A DNA stretch of 55,703 bases from Acetatifactor sp. (GCA_029055435.1 JAIDDH010000047.1:1-55703); one strand, 5' to 3'. Counted from the stretch's first letter, positions 1 to 8,777 are shown. Notes: generated from the sequence alone by a model not told the origin. Translations and numbers: made by a program.

Positions 1-80
1 AGAGCGGATGATGAATATGGGGTCGTGCGGCATCAGATGTAGATGTCAGGCAGGGCATCCAATATAGGTATCAGATGTAA

Positions 81-119
81 AAGAAGAGCATCGGGACAAT
101 TGTCCGGGATGCTCTTCTT
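81..119 (-). terminator. Terminator downstream of the subtilase operon
   Basis: A 12-bp perfect inverted repeat (81-92 with 108-119) encloses a second palindrome, GGACAATTGTCC (94-105). Read on the minus strand the stem ends in a short T-rich stretch (CTTCTTTTACA) and lies 47 bp after the subtilase stop, so I assign it to that operon. The sequence between 1 and 80 holds no gene I can recognise. Confidence 0.65.
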
Positions 120-166
120 CATTTAAGCGGTTATTGAGTTTGTTGTCTCTTCATCTTTTTTGATTA

Positions 167-3100
167 TTACTTAATGAATAATGTGTCGTCTGCAGTTTTA
201 ATCAAAATGACGGACTGAGAACCGCTCTTATTGCCGGTTTGCAGTTTTACTTTTACGGTGACCTTAATGCCGTCCCGAGTAGTGAAGTTCTTTTTCTCTG
301 CACTGGTTTTAGTAGTAGTCGGCTTATCCGTAGTCAGGATGAAACAGCTAATCCCCAGTAAATCTGTGGACTGGAAACCTATATTTTTGCCCTTGGGTCC
401 TGAGACGGTAGTGTTATACGGAACATTAAAGAGACTACCGTTATCCAGCATGGCCATAGGGATGAGATATCCGCTTTCTTTGATGAAAGCAAAGGCTGCA
501 ATTTTACGGATTACCGCAATCTTGTAGACTGCATTAGCACCGCTGCCATCTGCAGCTTCTGCCACGACATAGGCAGATACACCGTCGGTATTTTTGCTTG
601 CGTTTTTGCCGATGGATTTTGCTTTCACGACACCACTTGAGCTGACGGAAATAACATCCTTGTAAAGATCAGGCACGGACCATTTTACTTTTGCATTCTG
701 AGGCGTGCCGAAGCTGTTGCCAACCTGTGCCTTCAATTTCAGTGTGGAGCCAACGGAAACAATGCCGCTGTTGTCATCGGCAGGAACAATGGTGAGACCG
801 GACATGGGAACAGTTACGGTTACGGTACATACGGCCTTCTTGTTACTGCCATCGGTAGCCATACAGGTAATTTTGGTCTTTCCACTTGCCACGGCCTGAA
901 CGACACCCTTGGAGTTTACAGTTGCTACCTCCGGTGCGCTGCTGGTATAAGTTACAGCAGTGTTGTCGCCGCCATCGATTTTGGGGCTCAGGGCCTTGGA
1001 GGTAGGTGCGCCAAAGTTACCTGCTGTCGTGAACAGAGTCATGGTTTTGGACATTGTAATTTTCTTAATCGGATCTTTTATAATGGTTATAACGATGGAA
1101 TCCGATTTGTCAGAACCGTCCGTTGTTTTTGCAGTTACGGTGTAGGTGCCGCTGGCAGTTTTGCTGGCGGACACTTTGCCGTTCTTCACGGTTACGCCTG
1201 TGCCGGTCACACTCCACTCTAAAGTCTTTGAGGAGACATTGGAGGGCTGGAGGCTGGCTGTTAAGGTAACGCTCTTGCCGGCGACAAGTTTCGAGGAGCC
1301 GGAGAGCGTAAGTTTGGTAGCCGGCTGAATGACAGTGACTGTGCAGGCTGCGCTCTTGCCGGTGCCATCGTTAGCCGTGGCCTTAATAGTTACTTTACCG
1401 GGAGCTATGCCTGTCACGATACCATCTTTGTCAACAGTGGCGATTTTCTTATTACTGCTGCTCCAAGCTACATCGCTTGCTTTTCCAGGGTTGCCATCTC
1501 CATAGGTGACAACTATGCCTTCTGCCAAATTCGTAGTACTTCCTTTTGCGACAGAGGCATTTTTGGTGGCCAGAACAATGGATTTGACGCTGGCAGCAGG
1601 GGTAATTACCTCGATTTCATATGATGCGGAAACGGGCTTGCCTGCTGCGTTGTTGTATACAGTGCCCTTTTTATCTACTGCGGTTGCGGTGACGGTAACT
1701 TTGCCGGCAGCAGCATCTCTTGCCACGCTGACCTTACCGGAGGCGTTCACGGTTACGCCTGCGCCTTCGGGTGCTACAGACCATTTTACCTTAGTGGATA
1801 CAGCGTAGGAAGGCGTTGCAGAAGCCTTCAGAGCCAGGCTGCTTCCGGGAGCAAGCTTATGTACTTCATTTGAGATAATTTCTACACCAGAAGGATTGGG
1901 TGCAAAGGTGTAGGTAGCGGTAGCGACTTTGCTGGCCTTGCCGGTAAGAATATTCACTGCGATAGCTTTTACAGTTACTTTTTTGGCTCCGCCGATAGTG
2001 ATGGGATTTTCATACAAGGTGCCGTTTGCCACTTTACCGTCCTTAAGTGCAGGAGATTTTCCGTCTAAGCTATAGTAGATTTTCACGCCCAGCGAAGTAT
2101 CGCTGGTAATCGCCAGCAAGGTGCTTTCGCCAGAGATAGTTGCCTTGTCGGTCACACTGAATGTGGGAAGCGCAGGAATGGCAGATGCGCTCTCAGCTTT
2201 CAAATTGAACACGGAGGGCAGCCAGGTTGTTCCTGAGCCAGTACCGGCGGAAGGACATTTCTTGGCATTGTCCGCCATTACTTTGTAGAGGGCGTCTACT
2301 CTTGCTGTTCCGGTTTTGCCTGCCAACTCGGGAACTTTGCCAGCACCGGAGAGAATAACTGCAGCTACACCGGAAGCCACAGGGCAGGCCATACTGGTAC
2401 CGTCCATGTAGGTATAACTGTCAGTAGCTTTGTGGTAGGTAGAATAAATTCCCGTTCCGGGGAAAGCAAGATCTACGGAATCATTGTAGTTCGTATAGGT
2501 AGCTTTCTTGCCGTCCTGCTGCAATGCTGCGATGGAGCATACATTGTCATAAGATGCGGGATAGCTCTTGCCGTTAGTGGAGTCATTACCGGCGGCAGCA
2601 AAGATGGCAATACCTGCCTTGTATGCATTCTGCAGCACAATATTTTCGTTTTCATCATACCAGCCGCTGCCCAGACTCATATTAATCACATCAACACCAT
2701 CTTTGATAGCCTGATTGATGGCTCTGAGTTCGGCATCAGCTCCAATGGAACCGTCTGCGTTACCTACGCCGTAAACATAAAGAGAAGCTTCAGGTGCGAT
2801 ACCGGCTCCGCCTTTGCCGTTATTTAAGTTTGCAGCAACGATTCCCGACACATGTGTACCGTGTCCTTGTACATCCTCAGTGGAGGATGAGGCGGAATCT
2901 TTTAACATAGACAGATGTTGCACCAGTCTGCCGCTAAATTCTTCGTGAGCATTCAAAATACCAGTGTCGATGACAGCTACCTTAACGCCCTGTCCCTTGT
3001 AGCCTGCCTCCCAGGCATAAGTATCACCGACGAAAGCATGCTGCCACTGATAATCATTGGCCTCGCTGAGAGCAGGGTCACTGTAGGTGGCGTAAGTGGC

Positions 3101-3703
3101 ATATAACTGCTTATAATAATTGGGCCATACGGCGGGAAGATTATAGTCGTTGCTTGCAGCACACAAAACAGCCTGAGACACTGTTCTGTTCTCGGACAGA
3201 CGGATAACGGCAACGCCCAGACCATAGCTGTCCAGTGTTCCGCCGAAAGCTTCTGCAACCATCTGTGCATCTTCTTCGCTGTCGGTCAGATATACCAGCT
3301 CGCCTTTTGCATAGAAACGAGTGTTATCCTCGCTCTGATAAGGAGCCAGCGCTCCTGTGTGCTCAGAGAGGATAGCTTTCTGTTCCAGCTGCTCTGCAGA
3401 AAGCTCATAGCTTTCAGGAAGACCGGGAAACAGCGGTCCGTCAACAGAAGATTCTACAGGGTCTTCGCCATCGAAAGTTTCTGTAGAGAGAACTTCTTCA
3501 TCATAGGTCTCGGGAATTGCTTCTTCGGCATCGCCGGCGCTGATATCTTCGATTGTCAACGTGTCTAAAGATTTGATATCTTCAATCTGTACATTGTCCA
3601 ATTGGGTGATATCAGATTCAGCCTGCGCTGTGATTCCGGCAGACTGAAATGTCAGTAAAGCAGCCAGCAAAACTGACAAAAGTTTTGTTTTCTTTCGGTT
3701 CAT
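167..3703 (-). CDS. Secreted S8 subtilisin-like serine protease with Ig-like repeats
   Basis: This is an exported subtilase of 1178 residues. Residues 1-28 form a signal peptide (MNRKK then a hydrophobic stretch ending AQA). An acidic segment (about 31-125) precedes an I9-like pro-domain (about 134-201). The peptidase domain has the complete triad: D246 in VIDTG, H281 in GHGTH and S437 in GTSMACP, with oxyanion N373 in AAGND. A chitobiase-type C-terminal domain (about 510-600) and five BIG2-like bacterial Ig domains (about 605-1105) follow. No LPXTG anchor is seen, so it is either released or held by the Ig-like domains. The start has an AAAGGAAA-type ribosome site. It lies 22 bp behind the lipoprotein gene, which encodes a copy of its pro-domain. 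Substrate is unknown. Confidence 0.95.
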   Translation of the reverse strand: MNRKKTKLLSVLLAALLTFQSAGITAQAESDITQLDNVQIEDIKSLDTLTIEDISAGDAEEAIPETYDEEVLSTETFDGEDPVESSVDGPLFPGLPESYELSAEQLEQKAILSEHTGALAPYQSEDNTRFYAKGELVYLTDSEEDAQMVAEAFGGTLDSYGLGVAVIRLSENRTVSQAVLCAASNDYNLPAVWPNYYKQLYATYATYSDPALSEANDYQWQHAFVGDTYAWEAGYKGQGVKVAVIDTGILNAHEEFSGRLVQHLSMLKDSASSSTEDVQGHGTHVSGIVAANLNNGKGGAGIAPEASLYVYGVGNADGSIGADAELRAINQAIKDGVDVINMSLGSGWYDENENIVLQNAYKAGIAIFAAAGNDSTNGKSYPASYDNVCSIAALQQDGKKATYTNYNDSVDLAFPGTGIYSTYHKATDSYTYMDGTSMACPVASGVAAVILSGAGKVPELAGKTGTARVDALYKVMADNAKKCPSAGTGSGTTWLPSVFNLKAESASAIPALPTFSVTDKATISGESTLLAITSDTSLGVKIYYSLDGKSPALKDGKVANGTLYENPITIGGAKKVTVKAIAVNILTGKASKVATATYTFAPNPSGVEIISNEVHKLAPGSSLALKASATPSYAVSTKVKWSVAPEGAGVTVNASGKVSVARDAAAGKVTVTATAVDKKGTVYNNAAGKPVSASYEIEVITPAASVKSIVLATKNASVAKGSTTNLAEGIVVTYGDGNPGKASDVAWSSSNKKIATVDKDGIVTGIAPGKVTIKATANDGTGKSAACTVTVIQPATKLTLSGSSKLVAGKSVTLTASLQPSNVSSKTLEWSVTGTGVTVKNGKVSASKTASGTYTVTAKTTDGSDKSDSIVITIIKDPIKKITMSKTMTLFTTAGNFGAPTSKALSPKIDGGDNTAVTYTSSAPEVATVNSKGVVQAVASGKTKITCMATDGSNKKAVCTVTVTVPMSGLTIVPADDNSGIVSVGSTLKLKAQVGNSFGTPQNAKVKWSVPDLYKDVISVSSSGVVKAKSIGKNASKNTDGVSAYVVAEAADGSGANAVYKIAVIRKIAAFAFIKESGYLIPMAMLDNGSLFNVPYNTTVSGPKGKNIGFQSTDLLGISCFILTTDKPTTTKTSAEKKNFTTRDGIKVTVKVKLQTGNKSGSQSVILIKTADDTLFIK

Positions 3704-3725
3704 TTCTTTTCCTTTCCCCCTTGTC

Positions 3726-4079
3726 TTAATATAATTGTAGTGTATGGTTTACTGTTAATAAAGGATACCCGTTCTGTTTGCCCAGATCAATCAGTTCATA
3801 AGGATCCTGATCTGTCGTGTAGACAGCTACACCCTCCGAAAAAGACACAAGCTCTATCTGATAGAGAGTTGCAATCTCCTGGGCCTGCTCTTCATCATCA
3901 GCCAGTGCCACCAGTTCTGTGGTCTGTGTTTCCGTCTCGTCGGATGCCGTGTTCGGGGGCAGAATCTCCTCAAAGCCGGAACTATCAGCGGCATTGTTTT
4001 TGGTCCCGCAGGCTGCCAGTATACCGCCCAAAACACCGGCGCCGATTGCCGCCATCAACAGCTTATGCTTCCTCTTCAA
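3726..4079 (-). CDS. Lipoprotein carrying a stand-alone subtilase pro-domain-like module
   Basis: I start this 117-residue protein at the TTG at 4079 because it has the site AAAGAGGTG just upstream; an in-frame ATG further upstream at 4160 has none. It has a lipobox (ILAAC, Cys24), so it should be a membrane-anchored lipoprotein, followed by an acidic linker. Residues 54-117 align with residues 134-201 of the neighbouring subtilase: over the first 35 ungapped positions I count 16 identities, including ELV-L-D-EE-AQ and GVAV, and both end in QLY at the pro-domain boundary. I infer a trans-acting inhibitor or folding helper for the subtilase in the same operon. Stand-alone I9 inhibitors are known in other organisms; the function here is inference. 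Confidence 0.8.
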   Translation of the reverse strand: MKRKHKLLMAAIGAGVLGGILAACGTKNNAADSSGFEEILPPNTASDETETQTTELVALADDEEQAQEIATLYQIELVSFSEGVAVYTTDQDPYELIDLGKQNGYPLLTVNHTLQLY

Positions 4080-4194
4080 AATTATCACCTCTTTCCCCAG
4101 CATAAGAATCTGTATAAATAATATTTTATCTATGGAATATTCTAGCACAATCAAGGTCATTCTACCAGTAATATTTTACCGCGATAATGCACAA

Positions 4195-4231
4195 AAAAAG
4201 CAGTAAATACCAAGGGAATTTACTGCTTTTT
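4195..4231 (-). terminator. Rho-independent terminator after the coat-protein pair
   Basis: A perfect 13-bp stem (4195-4207 with 4219-4231, arms AAAAAGCAGTAAA and complement) is followed on the minus strand by a run of seven T. It ends the coat-protein transcript and separates it from the lipoprotein-subtilase operon. The A-tract on the other side may also let it work on the plus strand. Confidence 0.85.
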
Positions 4232-4272
4232 GTCTTGTTAAAAGATTATCGCGCAAAAGGAAAAGCCATTTG

Positions 4273-4527
4273 CTACAGAGAGCTCTGCTTGAACAAATCT
4301 CTCACATGCGCAACCTCGGCGTCTGTGGCCTTGGCGGCGGGCACATAATAGGACTTTTCTCTTGCAATCTGATAAAGCTCCTCCTGGGACTGTTCGCATG
4401 CGTTGCGCATCTGCTTCAAGGTGTTCTTGAGCTCCTTGTTCTCAGACTGGGCAATCATGCCTGCATAGCGGGTCAATTCTCCATTGATACCGGCCAGGGT
4501 ATCTGCTACCATTATTTTCTCCTGCAT
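4273..4527 (-). CDS. Small CotF-like spore coat protein
   Basis: This 84-residue, mostly helical protein looks like the coat F family seen in spore formers, which are ferritin-like helical-bundle proteins. It starts MQEKIMVADTL behind the ribosome site GGTGGAG. It is the second gene of a two-gene operon, 15 bp after its partner, and is closed by the terminator at 4195-4231. Small paired CotF-type genes are common in Clostridia and are presumed to be spore coat or spore-associated components made in the mother cell. Family assignment rests on length, helical pattern and pairing; no catalytic residue is expected. Confidence 0.7.
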   Translation of the reverse strand: MQEKIMVADTLAGINGELTRYAGMIAQSENKELKNTLKQMRNACEQSQEELYQIAREKSYYVPAAKATDAEVAHVRDLFKQSSL

Positions 4528-4542
4528 CCTGTCTCCACCTTT

Positions 4543-4728
4543 CTAATTCAAAAATTTCATCAGCTGCTGCTTGTTTTCCATGGCGGATTTCGCGCCTTTT
4601 TCAAAAAACTGCTTGATCTCGGTATCCTGTGCCTCCTGAGCATAGGCCTGCATCTTACAGTGGGTGGTGTCGAAGCCGCCGATGAGATGGCGGAGATTCT
4701 GTAAATCGAGCTCTGAAATATTACTCAT
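4543..4728 (-). CDS. Small CotF-like spore coat protein, first of the pair
   Basis: This 61-residue protein (MSNISELDLQNLRHL...) starts behind a strong AGGAGG site and forms an operon with the 84-residue gene downstream. The segment around HLIGGFDTTHCKMQAYAQ and the later helix resemble one half of a CotF-type helical bundle, so the two short products may pair to make a complete bundle. That pairing is inference. A spore role is consistent with spmA and spmB elsewhere in the window. Confidence 0.65.
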   Translation of the reverse strand: MSNISELDLQNLRHLIGGFDTTHCKMQAYAQEAQDTEIKQFFEKGAKSAMENKQQLMKFLN

Positions 4729-4793
4729 AATGCTACCTCCTGATATTTTTTTTACAGGGATAGTGTGCTCGATTCAGTGCTGATTATTCATGC

Positions 4794-6278
4794 TTATTCA
4801 TAGAGAATGACAATACTTTCCTTTTTGAAATATTCGGCGGTCTTCCGGTTGGTGGGGTCTTCGCTGTCGGAGGAAAAATCTCCCACATACAGCATATCGG
4901 GCTGATGCTCATAGGGAGCGAACTCTACTTTAGTTATGGCAGGATTTTTTAAGACAAGCATCCGTTTTCGGTATTCTGCCTCATAGGCTTTGGCCTCGCC
5001 GTTTACAAGGAGAGTGACTGCCTTGGCGGTGGTGCAGCGCAGGACGGCGCCGTTTGCCGTCTGTAATATTATCAGAAGTATAAAGACAATAATTCCCAGC
5101 GCAGGGAAAATTTTGTCTGTTTTATTCATTTTGCGTATTCTGTCTATTTTGCTCATTTTGTGGGGCAGACCTTTGGCGCATATCAGGCGATAAAGCACCC
5201 CCAGCAAATAGTAATAGATAAACAGGGTGCAAAGGATAAAACCATAGTATACAATGGACACTGCTCTGGCAGGTCCGGTGGAGTTCATGGTGTAAAAAAG
5301 GGGGCAGGACATGGAGCAGAATACCCCATAGGAAAATGCTGCCACTATAAGGGGAAAGCGAAACTGCAGCGAGGAGTTCCGATAGCTTCGCAAAAATATT
5401 GGAGTCAGACACAGGGCGGCGGCCAGCCACCACGGATGAATCCAGAAGCGCAGGTATATAATTCCCTGCAGCAGAGATTTCAGCACGGCTTTCCAGGCGG
5501 GGATTTTCCACATGCCGCTCTGGCGCACAGCGTTTCCCGGAGCCAGAGCGTTGACCGCAAAGGCGCCCAGTAGTGCGATACAGATAATGCCCAGTTCCAG
5601 CGCAGGCATTCGCTTTTTGACTGCAAGCAGGTAGACGGCAAGGGATATCATCAAAATCATGAGAGGCAGCAGGGAGACATAGTTTCCCCCGGACAAAAGC
5701 ACGGAGAGCAGAAGCAGCAGGACAAAGCGATGCTTTTTCTGTTCCGAAAGCTCCCGAAGTAAGAGGCCCAGAAAAACCAGACCGATAGAAAAGAATCCCG
5801 TATAGTACATGGAACCGTTATACCAGAAAAAGGTCTCCCCCTGAGAGGGTACAGTCTCCACACAGAGCAGAGCTGCCACAGAGGAGACGGCAATCCACAT
5901 GTGTGCAGTACACTTTCCGAAAACGCATATCAAGGGTTTCAGACAATAAAAAATGCTGCCGGTCAGCGACAGAAGCATGACTGTTGTCACCATCCGATAA
6001 GCCCAGTCTCCCCATATATTAGGAGGAAGATACATGAAAAACATGGCCGAGTACGTTCCCTGCCATTGCCGGTATTCCAGAGAGACGCCATGGGCGGCTT
6101 TTGCCACAATTTGGAAAACATTCCCGCCTTCCAGACGCTCATGATAAGTAGTTACTCCGTAATAGTAGTCATCGCCGGTGGGATGGTTGTATCTGCCCAG
6201 ATACATGATCGGAAGCAGACTCAGTACGAGAATGACAAGCGCGATCTGGGCCAGTGCTTTTTCATATCTTTGGTTCAT
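4794..6278 (-). CDS. Polytopic membrane protein, DUF6056-like
   Basis: I start at ATG 6278 (MNQRYEKALAQ), giving 494 residues. The frame stays open to 6659, but the upstream part is not protein-like and overlaps the divergent flavoprotein gene and its promoter. A GGGGG site lies about 14 bp upstream, rather far. About eleven hydrophobic segments are visible, the first at residues 8-27, followed by an outer loop with the motif NHPTGDDYYY that I associate with DUF6056, a family of membrane proteins reminiscent of glycan polymerases or glycosyltransferases with lipid-linked donors. The last 80 residues form a soluble domain. Substrate unknown; no glycan genes adjoin it. Confidence 0.7.
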   Translation of the reverse strand: MNQRYEKALAQIALVILVLSLLPIMYLGRYNHPTGDDYYYGVTTYHERLEGGNVFQIVAKAAHGVSLEYRQWQGTYSAMFFMYLPPNIWGDWAYRMVTTVMLLSLTGSIFYCLKPLICVFGKCTAHMWIAVSSVAALLCVETVPSQGETFFWYNGSMYYTGFFSIGLVFLGLLLRELSEQKKHRFVLLLLLSVLLSGGNYVSLLPLMILMISLAVYLLAVKKRMPALELGIICIALLGAFAVNALAPGNAVRQSGMWKIPAWKAVLKSLLQGIIYLRFWIHPWWLAAALCLTPIFLRSYRNSSLQFRFPLIVAAFSYGVFCSMSCPLFYTMNSTGPARAVSIVYYGFILCTLFIYYYLLGVLYRLICAKGLPHKMSKIDRIRKMNKTDKIFPALGIIVFILLIILQTANGAVLRCTTAKAVTLLVNGEAKAYEAEYRKRMLVLKNPAITKVEFAPYEHQPDMLYVGDFSSDSEDPTNRKTAEYFKKESIVILYE

Positions 6279-6424
6279 CTTTGGTTTATATACCCCCTTG
6301 CCCGCTGGCAGGCGTTCATTTTTTCTTCTGCTTTTTATATTAGCATAACGGTTTTTCTGTGTAAAGCAACGCATTTTGGGGGCTGATATGGAGGTTGATA
6401 TAGAAGTTGATTTGATATAAAAGC

Positions 6425-6452
6425 TTGACATACAAAACGGTTGTGATATACT
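6425..6452 (+). promoter_or_regulatory. Sigma-A promoter of the FabK-like gene
   Basis: TTGACA (6425-6430), a 16-bp spacer and TATACT (6447-6452) lie about 50 bp upstream of the flavoprotein start. The end of the -10 box runs directly into the first of two operator-like palindromes. Confidence 0.75.
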
Positions 6453-6480
6453 TTGAATATCAAAGAGTTTGAAATTCAAA
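6452..6480 (+). promoter_or_regulatory. Tandem FabT/MarR-like operator boxes
   Basis: Two palindromes of the form TTTGA-N3-TCAAA lie at 6452-6464 (N3 = ATA) and 6468-6480 (N3 = AAT), 16 bp centre to centre, over the transcription start. TTTGA-N3-TCAAA matches what I know of the FabT-type MarR operator of Firmicutes fatty-acid genes. This suggests lipid-responsive repression of the next gene; the repressor itself is not in the window. Confidence 0.65.
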
Positions 6481-6504
6481 TAATATGGGAGGCAGTGGGC
6501 GCAA

Positions 6505-7581
6505 ATGAAATCCGAAGGATCAGGAAAGTTGAAGGAATTAAAAATAGGTGATCTGACAGCCGCCATACCTGTGATACAGGGCGGCATGGGAGTAGGTATC
6601 AGCCTGCACAGACTGGCGGGAGCGGTGGCGGCTGAGGGCGGCATCGGCATCATCTCCACCGCACAGATCGGTTTCAGAGAAGAAGGATTTCACGAGGACC
6701 CCATCGGAACCAATCTGAAAGCCATTGCCACGGAGATTCAAAAAGCCAGAGAGCTGGCTTCAGGCGGCATCATCGGTGTGAATATCATGGTAGCCACCAG
6801 AGGTTATGATGATTATGTGCGGGCCGCCGTGCAGGCGGGAGCGGATCTGATTATCTCCGGGGCGGGACTGCCCATGAATCTGCCCGCACTGACGGAGGGA
6901 AGCCGGACGAAGATTGCGCCTATTGTGTCCAGCAGAAAAGCCGCAGAGGTTATTTTCAAATATTGGGTCAAAAAGTATGACAGGCTGCCCGATCTGGTGG
7001 TGATCGAGGGACCGAAAGCAGGGGGACATCTGGGATTTTCCACAGACGAGCTGGAGCAGTATCTCTCTGGAAAGTTGGATTATGACGAGGAGATACGCAG
7101 CATTGTAAATTTTGTGAAGGAACGTGCCGGAGAGCGGCAGACAGAGATTCCCGTGGTGGCAGCAGGCGGCGTCTATATCAGAGAGGATGCGGAGCATATG
7201 ATTGCTCTGGGAGCGGACGGAGTGCAGATGGCTACCCGATTTGTGACTACTTATGAATGCGACGCTCCCGACGCCTACAAGCAGGCTTATATCCGCGCGC
7301 AGGAATCGGACATCACATTGGTGAAAAGTCCGGTGGGCATGCCCGGACGGGCTATCCGCAACGCCTTTCTGGAACGGACAAAGGAGGGACGGATTCCCCA
7401 CGGAAAATGTCATCTCTGTGTCAGCACCTGCAAACCGGCGGAGACGCCTTATTGCATCACTGAGGCTCTGGTGAACGCGGCGGAGGGCAGAGTGGAGGAT
7501 GCGCTTTTGTTTGCGGGCAGCAATGCATACAGAGCCAAAGGGCTGGAGCATGTCTGCGACATCATGCGGGAATTTGCTTAA
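6505..7581 (+). CDS. FMN-dependent NPD/FabK-family oxidoreductase
   Basis: This 358-residue TIM-barrel flavoprotein belongs to the nitronate monooxygenase / enoyl-ACP reductase II (FabK) family. Family features seen are the N-terminal PVIQGGMGVG, the phosphate-binding EGPKAGGHLG near residue 170 and VVAAGGVYIRED near 215, followed by ALGADGVQMATRF. A C-terminal cysteine cluster (KCHLCVSTC) is typical of the longer NPD-type members and not of classical FabK (about 318 residues). The start has GGGAGG 12 bp upstream. The two FabT-like boxes in its promoter favour a fatty-acid role (enoyl-ACP reduction), while its length and cysteines favour the general nitronate-monooxygenase-like group. I cannot choose between the two from sequence alone. 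Confidence 0.88.
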   Translation: MKSEGSGKLKELKIGDLTAAIPVIQGGMGVGISLHRLAGAVAAEGGIGIISTAQIGFREEGFHEDPIGTNLKAIATEIQKARELASGGIIGVNIMVATRGYDDYVRAAVQAGADLIISGAGLPMNLPALTEGSRTKIAPIVSSRKAAEVIFKYWVKKYDRLPDLVVIEGPKAGGHLGFSTDELEQYLSGKLDYDEEIRSIVNFVKERAGERQTEIPVVAAGGVYIREDAEHMIALGADGVQMATRFVTTYECDAPDAYKQAYIRAQESDITLVKSPVGMPGRAIRNAFLERTKEGRIPHGKCHLCVSTCKPAETPYCITEALVNAAEGRVEDALLFAGSNAYRAKGLEHVCDIMREFA

Positions 7582-7688
7582 AAGGATGAGGCGAAGTTCT
7601 TTCTGTATGCGTCTTTTATACATAGATTGCTCATATATTATTTTGAATAGGAAAATGCGGGAGCTCCTTTGGGAGTCGTGAGAGGGAT

Positions 7689-8366
7689 ATGCTGAATTTT
7701 ATCTGGGCATTTATGATTATGCTGGGAGTGATTTATGCGGCGTGTACCGGACATATGGAGGATGTGACCAACGCGGCCCTACAGAGTGCGGGGGAGGCTA
7801 TTTCCCTGTGCATTACCATGGCAGGAGTGGTAGCGTTGTGGATGGGATTGATGGAAATTGCAAAAGAGGCGGGACTGATTCAGAAGATGACCAGAGGAAT
7901 CAGTCCTTTTTTGGACTTTATGTTTCCGAAAATCCCGAAGAAACATCCGGCCAGAGAGTACATAGCCACTAATATCATTGCCAATATCCTGGGGCTTGGC
8001 TGGGCGTGTACACCGGCGGGGCTGAAAGCTATGGAAGAACTGGCGAATTTGGAGGCGGAGCGCGGGACGGCGGGGTATGTCAGCGCGCCGGGACGCGGAG
8101 AATATGCGGGCTCGGCGCGGCAATTGTATAGGGTAGATGCAGAGGATGCAGGAAATGAGCGGGTAGCCAGCACAGAGATGTGTAATTTTCTCATTCTGAA
8201 TATTTCTTCCCTGCAGTTGATTCCTGTGAATATGATCGCCTACAGGCAGCAGTACGGCAGCGTGAATCCCGCGGGAGTAATCGCGCCGGCGATTGCGGCG
8301 ACGCTTGTCAGTACGGTGACGGCGATTGTGTATTGTAAGGTGAAAGATAGAGCTCGGAGAAATTGA
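7689..8366 (+). CDS. spmA: Spore maturation protein A
   Basis: This 225-residue membrane protein carries the nucleoside-recognition (Gate) domain of SpmA, including GVVALWMGLMEIAKEAGL (about 46-63) and NIIANILGLGWACTPAGLKAM (95-115). SpmA with SpmB is needed for spore core dehydration. Residues about 122-158 form a Gly/Ala/Arg-rich insertion without hydrophobic pattern, not found in ordinary SpmA as I remember it (about 195 residues). spmB normally follows directly; here it is about 9 kb away on the other strand, beyond the CRISPR-Cas locus. The start is the ATG at 7689, behind GAGAGGG. Confidence 0.88.
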   Translation: MLNFIWAFMIMLGVIYAACTGHMEDVTNAALQSAGEAISLCITMAGVVALWMGLMEIAKEAGLIQKMTRGISPFLDFMFPKIPKKHPAREYIATNIIANILGLGWACTPAGLKAMEELANLEAERGTAGYVSAPGRGEYAGSARQLYRVDAEDAGNERVASTEMCNFLILNISSLQLIPVNMIAYRQQYGSVNPAGVIAPAIAATLVSTVTAIVYCKVKDRARRN

Positions 8367-8542
8367 GAACTTTAGTAATCAGATGGGGTTTATGTCTTAT
8401 GGTGGTCTGACACAAGGATAAAGCCAAGAGGATTTTTTAATTGTAGCAATATGTCCGGAAAGAGGGAATTGATGTGGGTGGTTGGACAGCTTGGGTCAGG
8501 AATAAGTCGCATTTTAAAAGCATATGTAGAATATATTGATTA

Positions 8543-8595
8543 TACAGAAGGAAGCTCCCCGGTACATTTTGTGTATCGGGGAGCTTCCTTCTGTA
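8543..8595. repeat. 53-bp inverted repeat (long hairpin)
   Basis: Arms of 19 bp (TACAGAAGGAAGCTCCCCG at 8543-8561 and its exact complement at 8577-8595) extend through four more pairs (8562-8565 with 8573-8576, one of them G-T) to a 7-nt loop. Neither side has a T-run, so it is not a classical terminator. It may be a small inverted-repeat element, a remnant of a mobile element, or a strong transcription block between spmA and cas3. Confidence 0.8.
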
Positions 8596-8748
8596 AACCT
8601 ATTTACTTTAATCCATTTTTCAATCCACATTATAGAGAGAATCTATAATGACAAATTGACAAAGCTAAGATGCCATGAACCAATTATAGTACATTAGTTA
8701 TTTTTTTTCAACAAATATTTCATGGAATAAAGAAAATAAAAAGTCGTA

Positions 8749-8777
8749 TTGCAAATTTCAAAAGAATATGGTAAGAT
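8749..8777 (+). promoter_or_regulatory. Probable promoter of the cas operon
   Basis: TTGCAA (8749-8754), a 17-bp spacer and TAAGAT (8772-8777) are followed by a leader of about 90 nt and the site AGGGGG before the cas3 start at 8873. The match is moderate. The palindrome at 8829-8842 lies in the leader. Confidence 0.5.

Noticed and set aside
167..1900. Several plus-strand frames opposite the Ig-like repeats of the subtilase
   Set aside because: They are antisense to a clear gene, lack ribosome sites and share no family pattern.
6279..6659. N-terminal extension of the polytopic membrane protein
   Set aside because: It overlaps the divergent flavoprotein gene and its promoter, and the hydrophobic family-like sequence begins only at 6278.
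8451..8648. 65-codon open frame upstream of cas3
   Set aside because: It runs through the 53-bp hairpin, has no good ribosome site and no protein-like pattern.
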